A DNA stretch of 64,000 nt from Prevotella fusca JCM 17724 (lineage in GTDB: Bacteria; Bacteroidota; Bacteroidia; Bacteroidales; Bacteroidaceae). Both the position numbers and the translations under genes were made by a program. The notes below the pieces were generated by a model. It was not told the origin of the DNA and searched no databases. It saw nothing but the letters and a program-made list of their open reading frames with translations. The stretch spans positions 1,074,501 through 1,138,500 of the forward strand of contig NZ_CP012074.1 of assembly GCF_001262015.1 (NCBI RefSeq). The letters run 5' to 3'. Of the stretch, positions 53,529 to 61,409 are shown piece after piece. The first letter of the stretch is position 1; the number at the start of each line of letters is the position of its first letter.

Positions 53529-54377
53529 TTACTTGCTGGTTCTTATATTAAACTCCGTCACTTTACTTATACTCTTCTGCCCCTGCAGAACTGTCAAGGC
53601 GAAATGTGCCATACCGTTCTTCAGCTTCTTGTCAGCCTTCACGAGTGCTGTATAACGAATGCCCTTGCCCGGCTCTATACTCTCAATGTGAATAGAAGGA
53701 CTAATATAAATATGTGCATTGCCAGTTGTTTCCAACACCGACGGCTGCACATCGCCGACAGGTCTGTCGCCACGGTTCATCACCTCAAAGATAATCTTGC
53801 CGACCTCATTGCGTGACAGCACCCCATCCTGGTTGTCGTCTACAAAACGGGCATTGACAATCTCGATATTCGGAGCATACAGGTAACCACCTGCCAGCTT
53901 GTCAACGCTTGACTCTGCCGGAACTCTTGTATCAGGCTGAGCCGCACTGTAATCGCCTGTGTAATCACTGCCTTGGAAATCATAAATGCGGTCGTCACCA
54001 GAGTTTGAGTTGTCAAAACCACTGCTGTTCGTTCCGTTTGAATAGGCATAGTCATCCGTCTGGTTATAATAATCGTAGTCCCTTCGGTTCCTTCTTTCAC
54101 GTGCCTTTCGTCGCTGCACCTTCTCATAGTGGTCGTGCACGTCTTCCCTGGCACGTTTGTCAGCCTTTGCACCGGCAGAAGCACCAATGATTGCGCCACC
54201 AGCCATACCGACTATCGAACCGATATCTGAACCTCTCGGACCACCGGCAATACCACCGATAGCACTTCCGAGGATACTTCCTAACGAACCACCCGTTACG
54301 GCGCCAGAGCCTGTGTATGTGCCGCAACTACTCAGAACGATGGCCGTAGAGACTGAGAGAATAAAACACTTCTTCAT
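53529..54377 (-). CDS. Glycine-zipper lipoprotein with EF-hand-like motif
   Basis: 282 residues. Lipobox LSSC (Cys18). Residues 22-72 are a glycine zipper (GAVTGGSLGSILGSAIGG, GSIVGMAGGAIIGASAGAKA) that likely packs in a membrane. Then come a basic helix (KVQRRKARERRNRRDY), a Ser/Asn/Tyr-rich linker and, from about 165, a beta domain that contains DDNQDGVLSRNE (a calcium-binding-loop-like DxDxDG pattern, here DDNQDG) and a CARDB-like fold (GKIIFEVMNRGDRPVGDVQPSV). Envelope function unknown. Confidence 0.8.
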   Translation of the reverse strand: MKKCFILSVSTAIVLSSCGTYTGSGAVTGGSLGSILGSAIGGIAGGPRGSDIGSIVGMAGGAIIGASAGAKADKRAREDVHDHYEKVQRRKARERRNRRDYDYYNQTDDYAYSNGTNSSGFDNSNSGDDRIYDFQGSDYTGDYSAAQPDTRVPAESSVDKLAGGYLYAPNIEIVNARFVDDNQDGVLSRNEVGKIIFEVMNRGDRPVGDVQPSVLETTGNAHIYISPSIHIESIEPGKGIRYTALVKADKKLKNGMAHFALTVLQGQKSISKVTEFNIRTSK

Positions 54378-54525
54378 AACTTACAGATTTCTTTATGTGG
54401 ACAAAATTAACTACATTTTTTTACTTGCACAAAGAAATTTCCCTACTTGATGAGGGGAAACCCCTAAAACACCAACGACTACTCGCCGGCACGCCGTATC
54501 TCAACACAAAGAACGACTATACTTC

Positions 54526-55962
54526 TTACTCTTCTATCGGAATATACAGCATCAGATTGTCAAAAGCAATATAACGCTTATCGCGCCAGGTAATAATGCC
54601 AATGGCATCATCCAGCGTGCAACTTCTCAGTTCTTCGTGTTCCGACACTGGCACTTGATGTGAAACACCGTCCTCATCCTTTACTGAGATATATGTAGGC
54701 GTAATCGCTTCCAGGCACAGATAGAAAGTATAGGAATAGGCTTCAAAATCGTTTATCACCTCCATCCCTTCTCCTGTCGGAGGCAGCCAGCCTTCCTTTG
54801 CACGCACCAGTCGCATCGGACGAAACCACGACACATCCATCATAAACGAATCAAAAGCTATCTCCGAAGGCGTATCTCCCCCACTGAAAACAAAATGCGG
54901 ATAAGTGACATCATCCTTTGACAGCTTTTCATTGTTCAACCATTGCGATACAGAACGGGGATGCTGAACGCAGGCATAATCTTCACCATTACTAAAGAAG
55001 TTGACAGAAAACTCCTGCTGATGTATCTTTCCTGCCTCTGTCTCCTTCTGAAAATAATGATAGAAAACATATCCTGTCACAGTTTCTTCCACTCTCCAAT
55101 AATCAGGATGCTGCTCGCTATGATGCTCACCCAGCCAGTAACCGTCAAGTTCTGGATAAACTTGATTCCACTGCTCACGCCGTCCGATCTCTGCAACCTG
55201 CTCTGCGCTGGCAAGAACAGACAGATTGCTTAGCACGTCAGCCGTGAGCTTGATTAGCCGGATACGGGTCAGCTTCTCTTCCACTTCCTTCAGTGCCTTA
55301 TGGAAGAGGGTCATCCGTGGCGTCTGTATAAAGAGTATATTCCGATGGCATACCCCAAGAAAGAATTTATAGACCTGCTCGTATTGCACCTTAATTCCCG
55401 TCACATCGCCCTGCCGGCTTTCGACAGACGGGGGAAGGACACCGAGTAGCATCAGCAAAAAGACGGTCAGACAACAAACGTCCTCTTCCATCAGCTGGTG
55501 AAAAAGTTCCCGTTTTTTCGCACTGTATTCATCGCTGACAGCATCACCGAAAACACAAACATTGACTATCTGCACACAACATTCCCTATACGTGCCTGCT
55601 CGCATCTCTCCCTCCAGTAAGGTCCGAAACTTCTCCATCAGCCCTGCAGCCAACACGTAAGATTCCAACAGCCAGCCAAGGCTTATGCCCATTTCGTCAT
55701 ACCATTCACGCTCTAATTCATGAAAAACGGCTCTGCGCAAAAAAGCATCTTTTCCACCGACACGACCAAAGGAGTTGTTACCACTACCCGACTTTCCTAT
55801 ATGCCTCCAAAGTTCTTCACCACTATTATACAGCAGTCTGAGCCGATACACAGTGTTCAGCTTCTCCTTCATCGCCTCGTCTTCTGCATCAGCCTTGACC
55901 GACATCACCTGGGCTTCTCCTCTCTCATCCTCTAACCTTACTGTCTTATCGTCTTTATTCAT
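54526..55962 (-). CDS. Orphan cytoplasmic protein of unknown function
   Basis: 478 residues with no signal peptide or membrane helix. The N-terminal half is helical and charged (MKEKLNTVYRLRLLYNSGEELW, FHELEREWYDEMGISLGWLLESYVLAAGLMEKF, LHKALKEVEEKLTRIRLIKL-like HKALKEVEEKLTRIRLIKLT). The C-terminal half is richer in beta and aromatic residues (YWRVEETVTGYVFYHYFQKE, HFVFSGGDTPSEIAFDSFMM, GIITWRDKRYIAFDNLMLYIP). No family is recognised. It is a single gene with a -7 box 182 bp upstream. Confidence 0.75.
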   Translation of the reverse strand: MNKDDKTVRLEDERGEAQVMSVKADAEDEAMKEKLNTVYRLRLLYNSGEELWRHIGKSGSGNNSFGRVGGKDAFLRRAVFHELEREWYDEMGISLGWLLESYVLAAGLMEKFRTLLEGEMRAGTYRECCVQIVNVCVFGDAVSDEYSAKKRELFHQLMEEDVCCLTVFLLMLLGVLPPSVESRQGDVTGIKVQYEQVYKFFLGVCHRNILFIQTPRMTLFHKALKEVEEKLTRIRLIKLTADVLSNLSVLASAEQVAEIGRREQWNQVYPELDGYWLGEHHSEQHPDYWRVEETVTGYVFYHYFQKETEAGKIHQQEFSVNFFSNGEDYACVQHPRSVSQWLNNEKLSKDDVTYPHFVFSGGDTPSEIAFDSFMMDVSWFRPMRLVRAKEGWLPPTGEGMEVINDFEAYSYTFYLCLEAITPTYISVKDEDGVSHQVPVSEHEELRSCTLDDAIGIITWRDKRYIAFDNLMLYIPIEE

Positions 55963-56143
55963 ATCTTTCTTAGCTTTATCATCTCCTGTCTGACAGCCTT
56001 ACTGTCTTGACGTCTTACATCTTCAACACTTATTACAACCCTGAACCTCAGTCCATAGAGAAAAACCTATAAGACAATTCCCACTGTACCGAACTTCTCT
56101 TTCTTCATATATTACTAATCGTAGCAATAAAGCTACGCTGTCG

Positions 56144-56151
56144 CAAAAATA
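56144..56151 (-). promoter_or_regulatory. -7 promoter box TATTTTTG, long leader to 55962
   Basis: Minus-strand TAnnTTTG match. The predicted leader of about 175 nt begins with a small hairpin GTAGC/GCTAC (56121-56136). No known riboswitch was recognised. The rest of 55963-56500 has no supported gene. Confidence 0.5.
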
Positions 56152-56500
56152 CAAATTAAATCCTTTGTGCCTCTCACAATTAAGCATTTATTTTGTAGAC
56201 AGAAACAAAACAGTTGAAGAAAAATGAACAAAAACCAAACATTACTCGTAAGCAAATATATCTTGACAGGCAAAAGCAATCAATCAGTTGAGACGTATTT
56301 TCAAAGCTGCAAGATAAGTCCTGCCAACTGGTTGTACCCTAACCCCACAACATCTTGCGACGTGCTAAGCCCCCGCACCATTGGTGCTAACCAACAGCAC
56401 CACATGTGCTGGGCAAGAGCACGACAGCAGTAGATGGTGAGAGAGGCTCTTCATTATCACAACATCTTATACAAATATTCATATTCTAAATTCTACACTT

Positions 56501-56794
56501 ATGTTTTTAGGTTTTACAACTTTCAAATGTGACGACTGCAACAACATCTTCAGCGGACTACATATTGAGTCAGAAGCTACTTTTTATCCTATGCCTATGA
56601 CCTGTCCTAAATGCAATGGTCAACACACATATCCTCCCGGTCGGAAACTATCCGGCATTCGCTTTGGGGGATGCAGTCGTGACTTCTATAAAAAATATGG
56701 AAAGAAACGGATAAAAACAAAAGGCAACAAGATAGTCAATAGATTCCCATACAAAATGCACACCGTAGTCAAAAATAATGATTCAATCTTCTGA
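56501..56794 (+). CDS. Small zinc-ribbon protein (paralogue 1)
   Basis: 97 residues. FKCDDCNNIFSGLHIESEA and MTCPKCNGQHTYPPGR provide two CxxC pairs (zinc ribbon). The C-terminus is basic (DFYKKYGKKRIKTKGNKIVNRF). The pattern FkC..C...F.Gl..e..A....P..CP.C...HTYP.G is repeated in the 77-residue protein at 59034, so the two are paralogues. Function is unknown; they may bind nucleic acid or act as accessory proteins. The 5' flank contains short repeats related to the 22-bp unit. Confidence 0.72.
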   Translation: MFLGFTTFKCDDCNNIFSGLHIESEATFYPMPMTCPKCNGQHTYPPGRKLSGIRFGGCSRDFYKKYGKKRIKTKGNKIVNRFPYKMHTVVKNNDSIF

Positions 56795-56926
56795 TAAATC
56801 CAACTTTACAGAAGAAAGACTGTCATTATCGCGCTTAGGGGAGAGTATTAGCACACACTTTTCGTTGTGTTTTCTTCACTTTATTTCATTATTATTTTGC
56901 CATTTCCAATAAATTACCTACATTTG

Positions 56927-57170
56927 TGCCATGTTTGGTGGATGATTTACGAATCACTCGCCATTCATTGCACAAAACTTGCAAACGAGGTTATTCGACC
57001 CGGTTAAATCTGGAAAATTCAACTAAGGAGTCGTCAGTAATCGAGTTTAGGCAGGTTCTGTGCCCCTATCCTATATGGGGGCATGGACTGTCTTTACTTT
57101 ATTTTGACTCTAAGGTGTTTTCCAGAACCGAATCGGATAAATAAAGATAAAGCGGGCGTGCCCCCTTTTT
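56927..57170 (+). ncRNA. Candidate structured RNA or attenuator leader
   Basis: It is preceded by a -7 box TACATTTG (56919-56926) and has no plausible gene. Self-complementary segments are: TGATT/AATCA (56943-56956), GGTTCTG (57054-57060) with CAGAACC (57123-57129), and TGCCCC (57061-57066) with GGGGCA (57078-57083). GGGGGCA (57077-57083) can instead pair with TGCCCCC (57159-57165), which is followed by TTTTT, so a terminator/antiterminator switch is possible. The IS1380 element begins 7 bp after the T-run. Without the IS the segment would sit about 45 bp upstream of the small membrane-protein gene. No known RNA family is recognised. Confidence 0.4.
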
Positions 57171-57176
57171 CTATAA

Positions 57177-58777
57177 CCTCAATTCCGCAGCGTTTTTCCT
57201 TGTGAGGCGATTTTATATGTTGAGATGTCTTTTTGTGGCTCTATATGTTGTTATGAGGATTATCGGGGCTTCCCGGGTCTTGCCGAAGCATGAAATCCCC
57301 CACCCAAACCAATGGGGAATATGAGAACCACAAAGAAATGCTGCTTATTCAAGGAATACTTCAGAATAGTATGCTTTATTTGTATACAGGTTCAGAACGT
57401 TCCGCCTTCCTGTTCGCACCCATTTTGCCGGCACGCTGACGAAATGCAGGATAAAGGCTTTCAGTCTGCTTGTCTTTTTCAACGGCTTGACCTTTTCGCT
57501 GATATGTCGGACGAGATAGAGATAGAAGTTCTTCAGCATGGCGGTAACCATCATGAAAACCATGTTCTCAGCCATGAAGGAAAAGGGCAGATGTGCCCAG
57601 CCGAAGTCATTGTTCTGTATGTCGAAGTTCTTTTCGCTCGCTCCACGTTCATTGTAGAATGTAATGATGTCCTTCTCTGTGGATGTCCGGTTGTTGGTAA
57701 GGATACAGCGGTATGTGTATATCACTCCGAACATATCGGTCTGTACCCTGCCGTGCCTGTCTTTCAAGGGAGTACGCTGTACGACAAGCCTGTATGACTT
57801 TCCTTCGATGAGGTTGTCCATGCTGACGGAGGTGACATCGCACCTCTCATAACCAACCTCAACGCTCTTCCATTCTTCCAGCTGGCGGAACTCCCCGTAC
57901 CGGCTGCCGCAGTTGGCAGCACGTATATAGAACGTGTTGCAGCGTGACTCTACGGTCTGGATGATTTCCTTCGAGAACGACCCGCAGTCGGCACGGAAAC
58001 GCTCTGTCACAACACCAAGTTCGGAGGTCACACGGTCCATAATTCGGCGAAGCGTGTCCTCCTGATGGAATTTCACATTGGTGTTCCCGTCACGGTTCTC
58101 ACCTCCGACTATGATGCCCCCGATGGAAGCCCAGCCCGGAAATAGCCATGGTCCTGCTTGTAGGAATACTTTGCATCGAACTTACGGGCAGGAACAAACT
58201 GGTGGTCAAAGTCCAGGTCAACATGGCTGCCCGCCTTTATAAGCCCCATCCTACGTATCATACGTAAAAGTAAGGTGTTCAGCTTCTCTGCAGTGTTGAA
58301 ACTGTAGGACCTGCCGGAGGTTTCGCTCTTATAGACAATGTTCTCTTCAGCAAGCTCCTTCAGTCCGCGCCCCACAGTGTCGGCGCCGGGTAACAGCGTA
58401 CCAGGTCTCTGCCTGAACTGCCCTGTAAGCGCATTGATGTCCTCAAGGCAATCCCCACCGCAAAGGTAGCTGAAGAAGAGAGAGCCCAGGATGCTTCCAT
58501 GGCTGAATGCCTTGCCGCTGCATCCGCGTCTGCCCAACACGGATTCGGTAAGTTTTTCAAAGCCCAACCTTGAAAAAACGTCCATGATGTGATAAATTCC
58601 TCCGAAGGAAGTGATATTCTCGTTTTTAATTGCTACCTTTGTCATGTCAGATTTTTGCTTGCTTGTTATGTTTGTTGCACTAAGATAGGTGAAAATTCTG
58701 ACATATCCAAGTGTTTTGAGGACTTTGTTTCTCAGGCACTTGGATTTCTCACAAGATTTTATGCTGCGGAATTAAGG
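57177..58777 (-). mobile_element. IS1380-family insertion sequence with 5-bp target duplication
   Basis: 1601 bp. Imperfect terminal inverted repeats begin CCTCAATTCCGCAG (57177) and, reading inward from the other end, CCTTAATTCCGCAG (58777). They are flanked by identical 5-bp direct repeats TATAA (57172-57176 and 58778-58782), the expected target duplication. A subterminal hairpin CCAAGTG/CACTTGG (58707-58713 with 58737-58743) lies upstream of the transposase. The transposase frame is broken once. The intact target duplication says insertion in place, not recombination. Confidence 0.88.
57345..58645 (-). pseudogene. IS1380-family transposase, frameshifted
   Basis: The N-terminal part (178 codons from ATG 58645) includes GILGSLFFSYLCGGDCLEDIN-type residues (SILGSLFFSYLCGGDCLEDI) and HVDLDFDHQFV. 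It shifts frame near 58136-58142 in a CCGGG run. The C-terminal part reads GWASIGGIIVGGENRDGN, RFRADCGSFSKEIIQ and FYNERGASEKNFDIQNNDFGW with LPFSFMAENMVFMMVTAML, the DDE transposase of the IS1380 family. Adding one C restores GYFPGWASIGG. It is either a real frameshift or a sequencing indel. The gene runs opposite to its neighbours. Confidence 0.85.
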
Positions 58778-58822
58778 TATAATTTCGTTTGACAAGACAT
58801 AACTAAAAACAATATAACGACA

Positions 58823-59005
58823 ATGGAAGACTTCGCACATAGCTATGTTCAACTTTTTGATGAACATTGGCTCATCATCTTCATCCTGTGGGCTATTAAT
58901 ATCATTTGGATGTACAATCAAGATGAAACAAGGCAGTCTGCTGGATGTGGGTGCATAACACCCATAATAGCATTTATACTTTATATTTTATTTAAAACTC
59001 ACTAA
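58823..59005 (+). CDS. Small two-helix membrane protein
   Basis: 60 residues. Two hydrophobic segments (LIIFILWAINIIWMY, residues 17-31, and CITPIIAFILYILF, 44-57) with a GCGC pair between. No family is recognised. It starts 40 bp after the IS right end and 28 bp before the second zinc-ribbon gene, so the two probably share a transcript. It could be a membrane effector or anchor of the accessory island, which is only speculation. Confidence 0.6.
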   Translation: MEDFAHSYVQLFDEHWLIIFILWAINIIWMYNQDETRQSAGCGCITPIIAFILYILFKTH

Positions 59006-59033
59006 CAAGTTTCAAACAGATAAGAATTACATT

Positions 59034-59267
59034 ATGATTAGAGGAATCACAAGATTTAAGTGCAACGAGTGTTCTAAGAAGTTTTGGGGACTTGCGTTTG
59101 AATGGAGAGCTACTGCACTCACCGCACCATTACAATGTCCCCAATGCAAAAGCTACCATACATATCCCGTTGGAATATTAGGTTTGGGGACGGGAAAGGC
59201 AAAACTTTATAAAGAAATATGGGAAAGTATAGACGAAGATAAAAACAGCATAATACCCGACAGATAG
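59034..59267 (+). CDS. Small zinc-ribbon protein (paralogue 2)
   Basis: 77 residues. FKCNECSKKFWGLAFEWRA and LQCPQCKSYHTYPVG give two CxxC pairs in the same frame and spacing as the protein at 56501, with an acidic rather than basic C-terminus (YKEIWESIDEDKNSIIPDR). Clear duplication, on either side of the IS. It is 372 bp upstream of the dynamin-like pair, same strand. Confidence 0.72.
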   Translation: MIRGITRFKCNECSKKFWGLAFEWRATALTAPLQCPQCKSYHTYPVGILGLGTGKAKLYKEIWESIDEDKNSIIPDR

Positions 59268-59639
59268 CTATTCAAGAAGGGCTAAAAGAAGAGCGAAAGG
59301 CATCACATACTTCTGACAAAATTAACTGTACAGAAGAATGAGCTTTCCCTCCTCCCAAAGAGGTATACCCTACACCTCCTTTGTTATATAATTATTATGC
59401 AATTTACAACAAAGTCTTTACGTTCTATAATAACTGTTGCAAATGCGCAAGTTCAACATAGAATTGTAATCCCAAGGACAGGGATATAACTTAAAAACTC
59501 TAAATATGTAAGTATAAACAAATAAATCCTTAGCAACATGAATTTAATTTACAATACAAATTAGGTAGACGTTTAAGTATAATATACTACAAATGTTATT
59601 ATTATTTATGAAAAATTGAATCGACATCTTACAGTAAAC
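59268..59639. other. AT-rich spacer before the GTPase pair
   Basis: No gene is supported. A short ATG-started frame at 59608 ends after three codons. No exact TAnnTTTG box was found, so the promoter of the GTPase pair is unresolved. Confidence 0.4.
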
Positions 59640-61409
59640 ATGACAGAAGCCCAGTTATTAGTAGAAGAAAAGGTTCAACAGTATTTACATATTCTGAACC
59701 AATCCTTGGATAGAATCCGCAAATTAAAAGGAAGCAACACAGATTTTATCAACATACAGAATGCATTTCAGCAAGCTTTTGAAACATCAATAATTAGAGC
59801 AAAGCAAAGAATTGAAGATGTTAGAAATGGGGCAGTATGGGATAATTTAGTTATTGCTTTATTTGGAGAAACCAATGCAGGAAAAAGTACGATAATTGAA
59901 ACATTTAGAATATTATTGGCAGAACAGGAAAGAGCAGATAAACTTCGTTCTTCAAAAGAAGGTATTGACGGACTGATTATCGGGAATGGTGAAAGTGATT
60001 GTACTCAGATATATAAAGAATACAAAATGACTATATCAGGAGTACCTGTCACCCTTATAGATGTTCCTGGAATAGAAGGGAATGAAGTAAAATATGAAGA
60101 TGAAATTAAATCTGCATTAAACAGAACTCACTATGTTTTCTACGTTCAAGGCCAAAATAAAAAGCCTGATGATGGTACTGCTGGTAAAATAAAGAAGTAT
60201 CTTAGAGACTGGGTAAAAGTATACTCAATATTTAATGTGCGAGCTGTCGCAGCGAGCTATGAAGAAGAAGACGAACGTAAGTGTTTACTTAATGAAAGTC
60301 AAAAAAAAATTGAGTCACAAATAAAAAACACATTTACTAAAATTTTGGGTGACACATATATGGGCAATATTACAATTCAGGCTCATCTAGCATTGTGTTC
60401 AAAAGCTGTTTTCGCCCCTGAACGAAAAGATCTACAAAGAGGACAAAATAAATTACTAATGTATTTTGGAGATAGTGAGTCTATTCTATCGTTTAGTCAA
60501 TTTCAAACATTAATAAATACTATCAATGAGAAAGCTTCAAACTTTACAAATGAAATCATTGAAGCTAATAAAGAAAAGCATAAGGCATTATTGCAGTTTA
60601 TTTATTATACTTCCAAAAACATATTATCTCAAGAAAATCAGAAGATGGCAAAGTTAAAACAATCCATTAATGATTTTCGACAAAAAACTAAAGAAGATTT
60701 TGCAGCAGCCAAACGTTCAATAAAGAACAAATCTTTACTAAGATATTCATCACTGTTTGACCAAATCTACAAAGAATCAGTTCTTTCTATTGATATAGAT
60801 ATAGAAAATAAAGAAGTATATTGTAAGAAATGTACTGAACAAATAATAAGAGAAACAACAAATAATATTCATAAAGATATTTCAACAGTAATTAAGAACC
60901 TCAATAAGAATATTAATAAAAGGAAACGGTCATTAGATCAAATCTTATCTGAGATAAATATGGATACTGATTCACCAAAGCTATTAATAGCACCTTCTTT
61001 TGGAGAAGCTTTAGAAAAATTAGACTTTAATTCTGCAGATTTCGGGAACATGGTTTCAGTATCTATTACGACAGTTCTTGCCTTAGTAAATTACTGGAAT
61101 CCAATTGGATGGATTATTGCTATTAGTAGTATTCTTATGTGGCTTTTAGATGGTCGCAACAAGAAGGCAGAAGCAAAAGAAGAAATGCGTAAACAAATAA
61201 ACAAGGTGAAGAGTGAAAACTATCAAGAATTCGTTTCTTCTATAACACAAATTTGTAAAAAACTTGATGATTCATACAATCAGTTAGCAAATTCTATCAA
61301 GATAGACTATACTAATATTGTTAAACTAAACCGTGAATTAGATTCTTTTATAATAAAAATAAACATAGAAATATCTAAATTAAAGATTTCAGATTATGGA
61401 AAAATATAA
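59640..61409 (+). CDS. Dynamin-like large GTPase, first of pair (Eleos-like)
   Basis: 589 residues from ATG 59640 (a TTG 8 codons earlier is weaker). G1 GETNAGKST (76-84) and G3 DVPGIEG (141-147). The G4 region is degenerate, with no NKxD seen. Long predicted coiled coils (about 330-460 and 510-589) flank a hydrophobic hairpin (about 471-505, VSITTVLALVNYWNPIGWII) that may insert in membrane, the usual paddle of bacterial dynamins. It overlaps the next gene by 14 bp. The pairing of two dynamin-like genes is the composition of the Eleos (LeoA/LeoBC) anti-phage system. AT-rich codons contrast with the core genes. Confidence 0.8.
   Translation: MTEAQLLVEEKVQQYLHILNQSLDRIRKLKGSNTDFINIQNAFQQAFETSIIRAKQRIEDVRNGAVWDNLVIALFGETNAGKSTIIETFRILLAEQERADKLRSSKEGIDGLIIGNGESDCTQIYKEYKMTISGVPVTLIDVPGIEGNEVKYEDEIKSALNRTHYVFYVQGQNKKPDDGTAGKIKKYLRDWVKVYSIFNVRAVAASYEEEDERKCLLNESQKKIESQIKNTFTKILGDTYMGNITIQAHLALCSKAVFAPERKDLQRGQNKLLMYFGDSESILSFSQFQTLINTINEKASNFTNEIIEANKEKHKALLQFIYYTSKNILSQENQKMAKLKQSINDFRQKTKEDFAAAKRSIKNKSLLRYSSLFDQIYKESVLSIDIDIENKEVYCKKCTEQIIRETTNNIHKDISTVIKNLNKNINKRKRSLDQILSEINMDTDSPKLLIAPSFGEALEKLDFNSADFGNMVSVSITTVLALVNYWNPIGWIIAISSILMWLLDGRNKKAEAKEEMRKQINKVKSENYQEFVSSITQICKKLDDSYNQLANSIKIDYTNIVKLNRELDSFIIKINIEISKLKISDYGKI

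Noticed and set aside
56224..56433. Small plus-strand frame of 69 codons upstream of zinc-ribbon 1
   Set aside because: It ends within copies of the 22-bp-type repeat, has no good -7 box and no recognisable composition. It cannot be excluded but is not supported.
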